A stretch of 64,000 nucleotides of DNA from Firmicutes bacterium UBA2530. Its GTDB lineage: Bacteria; Bacillota; Clostridia; Tissierellales; Sedimentibacteraceae. How positions within the stretch are numbered: position 1 is the stretch's first letter; every line of letters starts with the position of its first letter. A model generated the notes under the pieces. The model was not told the DNA's origin, ran no database searches, and saw nothing but the letters and a program-made list of their open reading frames with translations. Where the stretch lies: the NCBI GenBank assembly GCA_002340985.1, contig DDNC01000021.1, positions 16,778 through 80,777 of the forward strand, given 5' to 3'. Positions 43,218 to 52,231 of the stretch are shown here, in pieces. The position numbers and the translations under genes are program-made.

Positions 43218-44773
43218 CAATCGAGGACGTAATCAATAGATTTAGTACAACACCATTTTTGTTTATGGGATCTGGAATGACACGAAGATATTTAAACCTG
43301 CCGGATTGGAAGAGTTTATTGGAGCATTTTGCAAAAATAATTGAGGATGATAGGTTTATTTTTAGTGCTTATGAGAATAAAGCAAAGACTTTAGAATGCA
43401 AAGCCGGTATTATGCCAAAAATAGCAGAGTTGATTCAACGAGATTTTGATGAAAAATGGTTTGTGGATGCCAATATTAGAACTGTTGATGAGAAAATATT
43501 GGAGGAGATAAAGAATGATGGATTATCACCGTTTAAAGCTGAAGTTGCGGCATATATAAAACGTAATTCAATCCTTAATAATGAATATAAGCTTGAAATT
43601 GAGAAGCTTATGCAAATTTCAGAAAAGAGCATATCGGGAGTAATAACTACAAATTATGATTCTTTTTTAGAAGAACACTTTGCTGGATTTACTAAATATG
43701 TTGGACAGATTCAACTTATATTTTCTTCTATTCAGGGTATTGCTGAAATTTATAAGATACATGGGTCTATTGAGGAGCCGAATAGTATTGTAATAAATGA
43801 ATCTGATTATGTAAAATTTGATTACAATAGTGCTTATCTTGCTGCAAAATTGATGACTATTTTTATGGAGTATCCGATTATTTTTATTGGGTACTCAATA
43901 AGTGATACAAACGTACAAAATATTATCAGATCTATTGTAAATTGCCTGGATGAAGGACAAGTTAAGATGCTAGAAGATAGGTTTGTATTCGTTGAATATA
44001 AAAAAGATATGATTGGCACAGAAGTTAGCCCTTATACAATCATGATTGATAGCAAGCCATTAGGAATGAGAAAAATAATGCTTGGAGATTTTATGCCTCT
44101 GTATCGTGCTATGGAAAATAAGAAGGCAAAACTTCCGGTAAAAATATTGAGACGTTTTAAGCAGGAGTTATATGATTATACGATTACTAATATTCCAACC
44201 GCCGGTTTGAGAGTTGCAGCTTTAGATGACAACAGGGTATCAGATGAAGAGTTGGTCTTGGCCATAGGAAAAATATCTGATTTAGGCCTTAAAGGTTTAA
44301 GCGGGATTGATAGTAATGAATGGTATCGCAATATTATAATAGATGATTTAGACTTCTCTGCAGATGAGCTGCTTGAGTATGCATATCCAAAGGTTTTAAA
44401 ACAAAACTCGGGCAGGCTCCCGGTTAATAAATATTTAGTGGAAGCAACTAAAGAATTTCCAGAATGTAAAGAATTAGCGAGAAAACAAGATTTTGATACT
44501 ATAATTTCTGCAACAATTAAAAGAAGCAGGAATTGTTTAGGCAACTATGCATCAGTAAAACAGATTTGGAATCAGGAGAAGGGATCGTTAGAAAGAGCTA
44601 CTAGGCTAATTTCACATTTAGAAGAAAACCAAATTAATGTTGAGGAACTTGAAGCAATATTAAAAGAACTATTTGAAGAAGATGTAAATATATTGCAGAA
44701 TGTAAACTCGCAGGTGAGGACTCATGTTAGAAGGCTAATTATGATATATGATTACCTAAAATGGGGAAAGTAA
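43214..44773 (+). CDS. SIR2-domain protein, probable antiphage NADase
   Basis: 519 residues. The SIR2 domain fills the first half: FMGSGMTRRYLNLPDWKSLL (NAD loop near 18), GVITTNYDSFLEEHF (near 145, Asn-Asp), YKIHGSI with the catalytic His (near 183) and IIFIGYSISDTNVQNI (near 226). The second half (about 290-519) is helical, with no recognised motif, probably the sensor or oligomerisation part. Stand-alone SIR2 proteins of this kind (DSR, ThsA-like, SIR2-HerA) degrade NAD+ on infection. A possible partner gene upstream is reduced to a remnant. ATG at 43214 follows AAAGAGGGTG. Confidence 0.85.
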   Translation: MTIEDVINRFSTTPFLFMGSGMTRRYLNLPDWKSLLEHFAKIIEDDRFIFSAYENKAKTLECKAGIMPKIAELIQRDFDEKWFVDANIRTVDEKILEEIKNDGLSPFKAEVAAYIKRNSILNNEYKLEIEKLMQISEKSISGVITTNYDSFLEEHFAGFTKYVGQIQLIFSSIQGIAEIYKIHGSIEEPNSIVINESDYVKFDYNSAYLAAKLMTIFMEYPIIFIGYSISDTNVQNIIRSIVNCLDEGQVKMLEDRFVFVEYKKDMIGTEVSPYTIMIDSKPLGMRKIMLGDFMPLYRAMENKKAKLPVKILRRFKQELYDYTITNIPTAGLRVAALDDNRVSDEELVLAIGKISDLGLKGLSGIDSNEWYRNIIIDDLDFSADELLEYAYPKVLKQNSGRLPVNKYLVEATKEFPECKELARKQDFDTIISATIKRSRNCLGNYASVKQIWNQEKGSLERATRLISHLEENQINVEELEAILKELFEEDVNILQNVNSQVRTHVRRLIMIYDYLKWGK

Positions 44774-44952
44774 AAGAGCTTCCTGACTCAAGCATTTGTA
44801 AACAAACACCGTACAGGAAACCCATTTTAAACTTAACGTACCTAACAGATACAGCACCTATAAATAGGCACCTTTCTGTTTAGCACAATATTAATTTATG
44901 CTTCTACGAATTTATTATACAAGAATGTTCATAATTTGTAAACAGGAAAATA

Positions 44953-45210
44953 TTAGTCAATAGAAAAATTTGCAATTTCCGCAACAAAATCATTAAGGTT
45001 GTAACCATATTCGGCAGCCATGTAGCATATTTGCCTACTTGCTCCAAAACATGTGCATCGCTGGCTCCTATAGGCATTAGTTGGAGTTCTGTGCGGTACT
45101 CGAAGGCCATCTTATTTGCAGCTTTGGACGTGCTCCCATTTAGCACCTCTATGCCTGTCAAACCCTTTACTGATTTCAGATTTTCCTCAAGGCCTATATT
45201 GTTATTTCTG
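44953..45210 (-). pseudogene. PHP-domain protein fragment, frameshifted
   Basis: The minus strand encodes NLKSVKGLTGIEVLNGSTS, IGASDAHVLEQVGKYAT, the C-terminal metal-site part of PHP phosphoesterases, then shifts frame to MAAEYGYNLNDFVAEIANFS before a stop. The N-terminal metal motifs are missing: at about 45210 the sequence changes to unrelated DNA. Clearly a broken remnant. Confidence 0.65.
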
Positions 45211-45474
45211 AATGGGTGGCATGTAAACTATGATGAGAAGAATAATCACTTCTGCCGGCTGGAGGATGTTTATTTCCATGAGGATGGTGAGGAAGTGGAG
45301 GTGCTGGACAGCTCCTTCAAAGGTCAGATCATGGAATATGTACTTCTTACTTCCGATGGAACCATCATACGAACCGTGAGTCTTTATAAAAGTCATGAGG
45401 CTACGGATAAGTGGATAAAAATTATTCAAGCAGAAAGTCTATTATGCTTTAGAGGCTGCAACTCTCGCTCTTGA
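45211..45474 (+). pseudogene. Coding-like fragment of unknown origin
   Basis: The plus frame reads HFCRLEDVYFHEDGEEVEVL and QIMEYVLLTSDGTIIRTVSL with higher GC than its surroundings and no start of its own; upstream the same frame merely shadows the PHP remnant. It is probably part of a foreign or mobile-element gene joined to the PHP fragment. No family is recognised. Nothing else was seen in 45475-45580 except a 12-bp inverted repeat (AAAGTCTATTAT and its complement, ends near 45433 and 45521). Confidence 0.3.
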
Positions 45475-45580
45475 GTTTTCTGATCTACAATTGTGGCCGA
45501 TACATAATAATAGACTTTTTCATTTGCTTTGTAAGAGTTCTAACTAAATAGAGGTACCCTGCTATCAGAATCTCGACGTT

Positions 45581-45727
45581 ATAATTGAAAAAAAATTTGC
45601 AAAAACTTATTTTGTTGAAATTTCAATCCAAATTCATGTTTTTATCCCTTTATGCGTCGGCGAAAGGTCATCCTGGATGAATACACGGTCATTTCAGCAA
45701 GGATTTTCCCTATATTCTATTTACAAC
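45581..45727. repeat. Left copy of 147-bp direct repeat flanking the LytTR gene
   Basis: This copy and 46424-46571 share order and orientation. The inner 70 bp, starting at CGGCGAAAGGTCATCCTGG and ending TTTACAAC, differ at only two positions; the outer half is more diverged. This copy abuts the stop codon of the gene. Confidence 0.9.
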
Positions 45728-45729
45728 CG

Positions 45730-46410
45730 TTATAAATTAAAAACAATTTTAAGAAATTTATTATTCATTTTTTTAAATAAGTTTTTAGAAACTGAAATTT
45801 TTCTGCCGCATTTGGTTGTAAAGGTATGTGTTGAGCGGTCAGAACATTTAATATTGTACAAATTTATTACGCAGCCCTTTGGCATGTGGATAAAGTATTC
45901 TTCGGGAAGTTTTTTCTTAATTGAGAGCAGGCTCTCATTAAGTATCTTGCAGCTTCCGTCGCTTAAGCATACTACTGTCTTTTTGTTTTCTCTAAAAAAG
46001 TACTCTATATTTTCATGGTCAACATTTAACGCTGTTTTCTTGGTTACTATAGTAAATTTTCCCTTTGGGCAGCCGGACGAGATAGTGTCTCCCATTAAGA
46101 TTTCGAGGGCATCATCTATGATTTCCTTACTCAGTGGATATTTTACATCTTTTACTGCCAATGTTCGTTGATTTTTCAGATGAAAAAAATACCTTTCCAC
46201 AACAATTTTTGCCTCATCGTTCATACATATTATCATTATATTATACGGAATATATGGATTTAGGATGTATTTAAGTGCAGAAGAGTAATCCTTTATCTGA
46301 CTGATTTCCGACTTAATTCCCAGCTCATCAATATACCCGGATATCATTTTTATCGCCTCTCTGCGTTTTTTTGCTCCAGTTAAATAAATACCTATTTTTA
46401 ATGTCACCAT
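45730..46410 (-). CDS. LytTR-type DNA-binding regulator
   Basis: 226 residues. An N-terminal region of about 110 residues looks like a reduced receiver domain (IGIYLTGAKKRREAI, YNIMIICMN) without a clear phosphoacceptor Asp set. The C-terminal part from about 117 is a LytTR domain (GKFTIVTKKTALNVDHENIEYF, YFIHMPKGCVINLYNIK, GRKISVSKNLFKK). No kinase gene is adjacent. GGGTGG precedes the ATG. The gene fits exactly between two direct repeats, one forming its leader and one starting at its stop codon, so it could be duplicated or lost as an 843-bp unit. Confidence 0.82.
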   Translation of the reverse strand: MVTLKIGIYLTGAKKRREAIKMISGYIDELGIKSEISQIKDYSSALKYILNPYIPYNIMIICMNDEAKIVVERYFFHLKNQRTLAVKDVKYPLSKEIIDDALEILMGDTISSGCPKGKFTIVTKKTALNVDHENIEYFFRENKKTVVCLSDGSCKILNESLLSIKKKLPEEYFIHMPKGCVINLYNIKCSDRSTHTFTTKCGRKISVSKNLFKKMNNKFLKIVFNL

Positions 46411-46423
46411 AACATATCCACCC

Positions 46424-46571
46424 TACAATTGAAAAAAATTTGATAAAAACATATTTTGTTGAAATTTGAACTGAAACTTACGTTTTAATCCTCTTTTGCG
46501 CCGGCGAAAGGTCATCCTGGATGAATACACGGTCATTTCAGCAAGGATTTTTCCCATATTCTATTTACAAC
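46424..46571. repeat. Right copy of direct repeat (leader of the LytTR gene)
   Basis: It lies directly upstream of the minus-strand LytTR gene and so is likely to hold its promoter or leader. It includes the palindrome CGCCGGCG and a TCATCC/GGATGA hairpin, both conserved around the nearly identical core (the left copy reads CGTCGGCG). Confidence 0.9.
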
Positions 46572-46981
46572 AATAATATACTATGCAGCAGTACAAGCTT
46601 TGTTACATCCTTATATATACTATGTAGCAGAAATTACGAAATTTGTTGGTTGCACAGGTAATAAATTTATATTCTCACGTACTTATGCTTGTTTTCGTGT
46701 ATTTAATGAAATATTATAAGGGCTTAAATTACGTGGCAAACGTTAAATTTTCTAATGCGTATATAAAACTAATATGATATAATACCCCAGAAAGTCAGAT
46801 TGGAGAAACTGTAGAACCACGAGGCTAATAAAATGGGTATTGCTCATGAATGTGAAGAGTAAAGAACATGAGAACAGGTAGTTAAATATGAAGATGCTAA
46901 AGGAAAAGAATTAAAATTAGATAGTATATAAATATAGCTGATTATAATATAAAATGCATCATACGCATGCAGGGAGAGTAT
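46572..46981. other. Leader region of the symporter gene
   Basis: 410 bp without a gene. It includes pieces similar to the leader of the sigma-54 regulator (ACTATGTAGCA, CGTACTTATGC). An extended -10 element TGATATAAT lies at 46775-46783 without a good -35 box. The following 180 nt before AGGGAGAG are of unknown nature; no riboswitch was recognised. Confidence 0.4.
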
Positions 46982-48370
46982 ATGAAAATTCTTACATTGC
47001 CCCATTTAATAGGGGCGTTTACGACACTGATTATAATAATGTTCATCGGTCTGTATTCAGGAAAAAAAGTAAAAAGCACTTCTGATTTTTTATCGGGAGG
47101 GCATAGTGCCGGTTCTATGTTGGTAGCCGGTACGATAATCGGAACCTTGGTCGGAGGGTCGTCAACCATAGGTACAGCTCAGCTCGCATATACATTTGGG
47201 TTATCTGCATGGTGGTTTACCATAGGAGCAGGATTGGGATGTCTGATTCTTGGACTGCTTTTTACAAAACCTATGAGAAGAAGCGGCTGCAATACGATTC
47301 AGCAGATGATAACATTGGAGTATGGACCGAAATCAGGTATTATTACATCCGTATTGGCTTCATTTGGAATATTATTAAATATTGTGGCACAAATACTGGC
47401 AGCAAATGCCTTATTAACCTCTATGTTTGGATTAAGCAATATTGAGGGTGCGGTAGTCAGCATTGTAATAATGAGCTGCTACGTAATTTTCGGAGGTGTG
47501 CTGAGTACAGGAATTTTAGGATCAATAAAGCTTATTCTCATATATATTTCTGTATTTTTTTGCTCGGTTGCGGCGCTTAAATTAGTAGGAGGATTTAATG
47601 AATTTTATAGTTCACTTGAACACAGTCAATACTTCAATATATTTTCCAGGGGAATCGGAGTTGATGCAGGAGCGGGATTTTCGGTAATATTGGGCGTACT
47701 GTCCACACAAACATACGTGCAGGCGATATTGTCCGGCAAAAGTGATGAAGCAGCCAGAAAAGGCGCATTAGTCAGTTCTTTTTTGATACCTCCCATCGGT
47801 ATTGGCGGTATATTAATAGGAATGTATATGAAGATTAATTTTCCTTCAATAGAATCAAGCCAGGCATTTCCTTTATTTATAATAAATAATGTGCCTCCGT
47901 TGCTTGGGGGAGTTATATTGGCAACATTGCTGCTGGCATTGGTAGGAACCGGTTCCGGTATGGCGCTTGGGTTTGGCACTATTATTACTAATGATATATA
48001 TAAGAAGTATATTAATAAAAATGCAAGCGATAAGGAAGAATTGATTGTAACAAGATCAGTAATACTTATATCATTAATAGTATCGGCAATATTGACGCTG
48101 GGAAATAATAAATCCACAATATTATCATGGGGATTTATGTCCATGGGACTGAGGGCAACGGTATTGCTTGTTCCTATGATTGGTGCTTTGTTCTTTAAAG
48201 GAAGGATAGAAAAATCTTTTTCTGTTTTATCGAGCTTTTTAGGATTTATTTCATTTTTATTCTGGGAGTTATTTGTAAACAATTATGTTGATTCATTGGT
48301 TATCGGCATTATATTCAGCACCGTCACCGCTGCCATTGGAATGTTATATAATAAAAAACGTATATATTGA
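46982..48370 (+). CDS. Sodium/solute symporter (SSS family)
   Basis: 462 residues, about twelve to thirteen membrane helices. Seen: a FIGLYSGKKVKSTSDFLSGG start, GTIIGTLVGGSSTIGTAQLAY, and the YVIFGGVLSTGILGSIKLI and LLALVGTGSGMALGFGTIITNDIY segments typical of the PutP/SSS fold. The substrate is unknown: no catabolic genes adjoin it. ATG at 46982 follows AGGGAGAG; the ATG at 46967 precedes that site and is not preferred. Confidence 0.9.
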   Translation: MKILTLPHLIGAFTTLIIIMFIGLYSGKKVKSTSDFLSGGHSAGSMLVAGTIIGTLVGGSSTIGTAQLAYTFGLSAWWFTIGAGLGCLILGLLFTKPMRRSGCNTIQQMITLEYGPKSGIITSVLASFGILLNIVAQILAANALLTSMFGLSNIEGAVVSIVIMSCYVIFGGVLSTGILGSIKLILIYISVFFCSVAALKLVGGFNEFYSSLEHSQYFNIFSRGIGVDAGAGFSVILGVLSTQTYVQAILSGKSDEAARKGALVSSFLIPPIGIGGILIGMYMKINFPSIESSQAFPLFIINNVPPLLGGVILATLLLALVGTGSGMALGFGTIITNDIYKKYINKNASDKEELIVTRSVILISLIVSAILTLGNNKSTILSWGFMSMGLRATVLLVPMIGALFFKGRIEKSFSVLSSFLGFISFLFWELFVNNYVDSLVIGIIFSTVTAAIGMLYNKKRIY

Positions 48371-48400
48371 TGATAAAACAAGAAAATTTGTCGAAACTTA

Positions 48401-48445
48401 GTCAACATAGCCCGTAATTTTTTTACGGATTATGTTGACTTTTTA
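48401..48445 (+). terminator. Rho-independent terminator after the symporter
   Basis: GTCAACATA (48401-48409) pairs with TATGTTGAC (48431-48439), and inner CGTAA/TTACG also pairs; TTTTT follows. Its 3' arm contains the -35 box of the next promoter. Confidence 0.85.
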
Positions 48446-48464
48446 TGTGTAAACTATTTATAAT
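48435..48464 (+). promoter_or_regulatory. Sigma-A promoter of the ATPase/TOPRIM pair
   Basis: TTGACT (48435-48440), 18 bp, TATAAT (48459-48464), about 20 bp before the ribosome-binding site. The -35 box overlaps the terminator stem of the symporter. Confidence 0.65.
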
Positions 48465-48485
48465 ACACTTAAAGAGGTGAAGATT

Positions 48486-49583
48486 ATGATTAAACTTTTT
48501 GAAGTTGCAGGATTTAAGAATTTTATGGATAAAATTACTTTGGATTTTTCTGATGTAAGGGATTATAGGTTTAACGCGGACTGTATTACAGATGGATTGA
48601 TAAGTAAAATAATTGTTTATGGGAAAAATTCTACAGGTAAATCTAACTTTGGATTAGCAATTTTTGATATTGTCTCGCATTTGACAAATAAAAATGTCAC
48701 CTCGGGTGTTTACGACTATTATCTTAATTCTGAAAGTCAAAAAAGCTTTGCTGAATTTCATTATGTTTTTAAATTTAAGAATCAAATAATTGATTATAAT
48801 TACAAAAAGAATGACAAGCAGTTATTAATATATGAAAGACTACTGCTAAATGACAAAGTACTGTTTGAATATGATTTCAAAACAAAAAAAGGAAGTACAG
48901 AAGGCATCGATGAGATAGCTCCTTCGCTTAATTGGGCGTTTAAAGATACAGACTCCATTTTAAAATATGTTATTAATAATACTATTCTTGATGATGAGCA
49001 CCCTCTCAGGAAATTAATGTACTTTGTTTCAAATATGCTTTGGTTTAGGAGTTTGAATGAAAATAGATATATCGGATATAAAAATAAAAGTAGTGATTAT
49101 TTTGATTTTATATTTGAGGGAGGAAATCTTCTTGAATTTGAAGACTTCTTACACGCTTCCGGTATTGATGAAGAATTGAAAGCAATTATGGATAGTGATG
49201 GAGTAAAGCGGTTATATTTTAACGGAAAGACACCATTACCATTTTTTAAGGTAGCTTCAAGTGGTACAAGAGCATTATATAACTTTTTTTATTGGATTAA
49301 AACTGCTACAGATGTTTCTATGATGTTCATTGATGAATTTGATGCCTTTTACCATTATGAGTTGTCAGAGAGCATAGTGGCTATGCTTGAAAAGATGCCA
49401 AGAACACAAATTATTCTTACTTCGCATAATACGAATCTTTTATCGAATCGCATTATGCGACCGGATTGTTATTTTATACTTACAAAAAATAAGTTGACTT
49501 CTTTTGCGAATTCAACTAATCGTGAGCTTCGTGAAGGACACAATTTAGAAAAACTTTATATGAGCGGTGAATTTAATGAATGA
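48486..49583 (+). CDS. AAA-family ATPase (AAA_15/AAA_21 type) of a two-gene defence-like system
   Basis: 365 residues. Walker A GKNSTGKSN near 46-54, directly after a short SMC-like N-terminus (MIKLFEVAGFKNFMD); an ABC-like signature region ASSGTRALYNFFYW near 258; Walker B MMFIDEFDAFYHYELSE near 280; switch His in IILTSHNTNLLSN. This is the ATPase type of PARIS (AriA), AbiL and related phage-exclusion pairs. ATG at 48486 follows AAAGAGGTGA. The TOPRIM-like partner overlaps its end by 8 bp. Confidence 0.88.
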   Translation: MIKLFEVAGFKNFMDKITLDFSDVRDYRFNADCITDGLISKIIVYGKNSTGKSNFGLAIFDIVSHLTNKNVTSGVYDYYLNSESQKSFAEFHYVFKFKNQIIDYNYKKNDKQLLIYERLLLNDKVLFEYDFKTKKGSTEGIDEIAPSLNWAFKDTDSILKYVINNTILDDEHPLRKLMYFVSNMLWFRSLNENRYIGYKNKSSDYFDFIFEGGNLLEFEDFLHASGIDEELKAIMDSDGVKRLYFNGKTPLPFFKVASSGTRALYNFFYWIKTATDVSMMFIDEFDAFYHYELSESIVAMLEKMPRTQIILTSHNTNLLSNRIMRPDCYFILTKNKLTSFANSTNRELREGHNLEKLYMSGEFNE

Positions 49584-50316
49584 GGAAAAGGCCAAAATTC
49601 TTGTTATCGTTGAAGGCGCAAAAACAGATGTTAGATTGATGGAGCATTTGTTGAATGTATATGGAATTGATGAAAAGCATATGATTGTTTCCTATAATAC
49701 AAATATATATTCTTTGTACAATGAAATGTTTAAAGAAGTTGACCCGGAAAATATTGATATTTTGCAACTTATGAAGGAGCATGAAAATGATCCGACAAAA
49801 AAAGAGATATTTGATGCGTATTATTCTGATATTTTACTAATTTTTGATTTTGATCCTCATGACTCTCAATTTTCCATGGATAAGATATCAAAAATGATGA
49901 ATTTCTTTGTGGAATCTTCTGATATGGGAAAATTATATATAAACTATCCAATGGTTGAAGCGTTTTATCATATGAAAAGTATTCCGGATGAAGATTATGA
50001 TTCGTATAGAGTATTAATGGACGAGCTTAAAAAAAAGACGTATAAAAAACGTGTTAATTATGAAAATAGGAATCATGATTATTCTAAATTTGCTGTAAAT
50101 AAAACAGAGTGCGATATAGTAATACGTCAAAATATATATAAATCATGGAAACTGTGCGGAGTTCAACGCTCATTTAGCTATATGGATACAGAGTTGCCGG
50201 ATTCAAATGAAATCTTACAGAATCAATTGTTAAAAATGAAACTGGAAGATAGTTTATCTGTTCTATGTACATGTGTGTTTTATATTGTAGATTATAATAC
50301 AAAACTTATACTATAA
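49576..50316 (+). CDS. TOPRIM-like protein paired with the AAA ATPase
   Basis: 246 residues. An N-terminal strand ILVIVEGAKTDVRLMEHLL carries a Glu and the later LLIFDFDPHD an acidic DxD near residue 90, the two catalytic parts of a TOPRIM fold. PARIS AriB and RloB/AbiLii proteins have this arrangement and act as nucleases when released by the ATPase. Which of these families it belongs to is not certain. ATG at 49576 overlaps the ATPase stop; GTG at 49567 is possible. Confidence 0.72.
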   Translation: MNEEKAKILVIVEGAKTDVRLMEHLLNVYGIDEKHMIVSYNTNIYSLYNEMFKEVDPENIDILQLMKEHENDPTKKEIFDAYYSDILLIFDFDPHDSQFSMDKISKMMNFFVESSDMGKLYINYPMVEAFYHMKSIPDEDYDSYRVLMDELKKKTYKKRVNYENRNHDYSKFAVNKTECDIVIRQNIYKSWKLCGVQRSFSYMDTELPDSNEILQNQLLKMKLEDSLSVLCTCVFYIVDYNTKLIL

Positions 50317-50388
50317 TCTCATTCTAAGATTAATAGAAAGTTTAGTTAAAAATTTTATAACTATTTTTATTTCAAAGCAAATATGTAA

Positions 50389-50416
50389 CAAAAAAACCTC
50401 ACTTGAGGTTTTTTTG
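50389..50416. terminator. Bidirectional terminator between convergent genes
   Basis: CAAAAAAACCTC and GAGGTTTTTTTG form a perfect 12-bp stem with a 4-nt loop, serving the TOPRIM gene on one strand and the NhaC gene on the other. Confidence 0.9.
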
Positions 50417-50483
50417 TTTGCAACATTATACTTTATCTATATTTTACCTATATTACAAATTTAACTTAATTTTCTATATTTCG

Positions 50484-51962
50484 CTATGCTGAAATTTCAT
50501 TTTTTGGCGTTTTCTTCAGACGCATATTTGATTCTGAAGGTAAACCGAATAATGGTATGAATCTGTCCAAACCTGTAAGTGTCAGCAGTAGGATTGAAAC
50601 AACAGCTATTATAGCCATGAAATTGTATTTTATAAGATCAAAAGGAGCGAAAGTATGCAATGGATAGACTGCATTTGCTATTCCTACATAAAATCCGATG
50701 TAAACATGCCACGGGATGAGCTGAGAGCCGAAAACGCCTAAGGCATCCGAAAATGTAGCATTTCTCAGTTTCAGCTTATACATATCCTCTTCGCTTGCTT
50801 CAACATTTTCATCGGTTAAATCTTTGATTATAGGACCTATTGTAACTATTTGAGCCATTTCATCCGCTAAGGCGGCATTTCCTATTAAAGACAGAACTCC
50901 GTTTGCAAACATTAATTGTCTTACATTTTTTGAAGTTCTGGCAATAAAATCTGATAGTGGCTTAAAGGCATGCATTTTAGACATAATGCCCCCAAAGGCA
51001 CCTACCCACATCATCATGACAATAACCCAGGAGCCTGCGTCTGCAAAGCCTGTCATTACGTAATCCAGAAATTGATTAACAGATGTAATCGTTCCTGCAA
51101 ACAGACCAAATATTAATGAGGATATCAATCCTACTCCCAGACATGCCAGGGTTGGTACGCCTTTAATTGCGGTAATCAATACTAATATCAAAGGAATAAC
51201 CATAAACATGGGTACTCCTGTTTTTACTTGATTTAACAATTCAACTGCAGATGGTCTTTCTGCAGATAAAGCTTCATAAACTTCATTTGGAATTTGATTG
51301 ATTGCATCAGCGGCATTGCCCACTTCTCCAGGCAAGCCAAGACTGATTAATAAAAAGCAAACAGCAGCAAGCATCAAGCAAATAAGAGACCATGGTCCTT
51401 GACTCCTGATTCTGTCTACTACCTGTACGCCTTGTATACCGGAGCTTACAACAGTAGTATCAGAAATTAAACCAATGTTATCTCCGAAGCAAGCTCCACC
51501 TGCTATGGCGCAAATCGTTATAACGGGGTTTCCTGCAACAATATGGTTCAACCATAAAAAAATCGGTGCACAGGCCGCAAATGTACCCCATGAAGTGCCT
51601 GTAGCAATGGATAGAATGGAGGCTACTATAAAAGAAGTAACTGCAACTGTTTTTGCAGTCAGTCCAAGTCCTAATGCCAAATTAATTATAGCGGCGCCTA
51701 CACCTGTTGCCATAAATGCTTCTGCCATGGCATAAGCTAACATTAAAATAAAAAATACCAATTGCATTTCTTTTACATTGTTTACTGCAGAATCAACTAA
51801 ATCACTAAACTTGATTTTTTCAGTAACAGCAGCAATAATGGCTGCATAAACAACAGATATCGGTGCAATCTGCAAGATATCAAGGCCCAATGTTCCTAAG
51901 TTACTTGCTATCATTAATCCGGCCATCAGGAATACCGGTGATAGTTTTAATAGCGCAATCAT
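50484..51962 (-). CDS. Na+/H+ antiporter, NhaC family
   Basis: 492 residues, about eleven to thirteen membrane helices. Seen: SILSIATGTSWGTFAACAPIFLWL, GGACFGDNIGLISDTTVVSSG and a related C-terminal half (GNAALADEMAQIVTIGPIIKDL), as in NhaC-type antiporters, some of which exchange amino acids or malate/lactate instead. It is transcribed alone, opposite to its neighbours, with an 18-bp palindrome over its -35 region, so it is probably under a dedicated repressor. Confidence 0.88.
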   Translation of the reverse strand: MIALLKLSPVFLMAGLMIASNLGTLGLDILQIAPISVVYAAIIAAVTEKIKFSDLVDSAVNNVKEMQLVFFILMLAYAMAEAFMATGVGAAIINLALGLGLTAKTVAVTSFIVASILSIATGTSWGTFAACAPIFLWLNHIVAGNPVITICAIAGGACFGDNIGLISDTTVVSSGIQGVQVVDRIRSQGPWSLICLMLAAVCFLLISLGLPGEVGNAADAINQIPNEVYEALSAERPSAVELLNQVKTGVPMFMVIPLILVLITAIKGVPTLACLGVGLISSLIFGLFAGTITSVNQFLDYVMTGFADAGSWVIVMMMWVGAFGGIMSKMHAFKPLSDFIARTSKNVRQLMFANGVLSLIGNAALADEMAQIVTIGPIIKDLTDENVEASEEDMYKLKLRNATFSDALGVFGSQLIPWHVYIGFYVGIANAVYPLHTFAPFDLIKYNFMAIIAVVSILLLTLTGLDRFIPLFGLPSESNMRLKKTPKNEISA

Positions 51963-51991
51963 ATAATACCTACCTCTTAAATTTTGTATAA

Positions 51992-52021
51992 AGTATAATG
52001 TCCGTTAGTTAAATAACTAAC
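51992..52021 (-). promoter_or_regulatory. Promoter and palindromic operator of the NhaC gene
   Basis: On the minus strand TATACT (plus 51992-51997) is a good -10 box. The perfect inverted repeat GTTAGTTAAATAACTAAC at 52004-52021 covers the -35 region, a typical repressor site. No regulator gene adjoins it. Confidence 0.6.
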
Positions 52022-52231
52022 AATCATAATATAACATATATGATCTGAAAATTCAAGATTAGAATTTTTGTGTGGAGGTCTGAATATTCTTATGGGTAGA
52101 TTATTATGCGCTTATAAAAATTATGGGCTGTCGTCAGGTGGTCGCATTAGATGAAGTAATCCTATTAAATTCTTCACTTTAGTCAGTTTTTAACATATAT
52201 TAATTTAGCATATTAAAAAGGGATGTTGTTT

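Noticed and set aside
45031..45210. N-terminal part of a 147-codon plus-strand frame
   Set aside because: It runs antisense through the clear PHP-domain remnant; only the part after 45211 looks coding.
46784..46981. Riboswitch in the symporter leader
   Set aside because: No known aptamer core was recognised; only an extended -10 box is visible.
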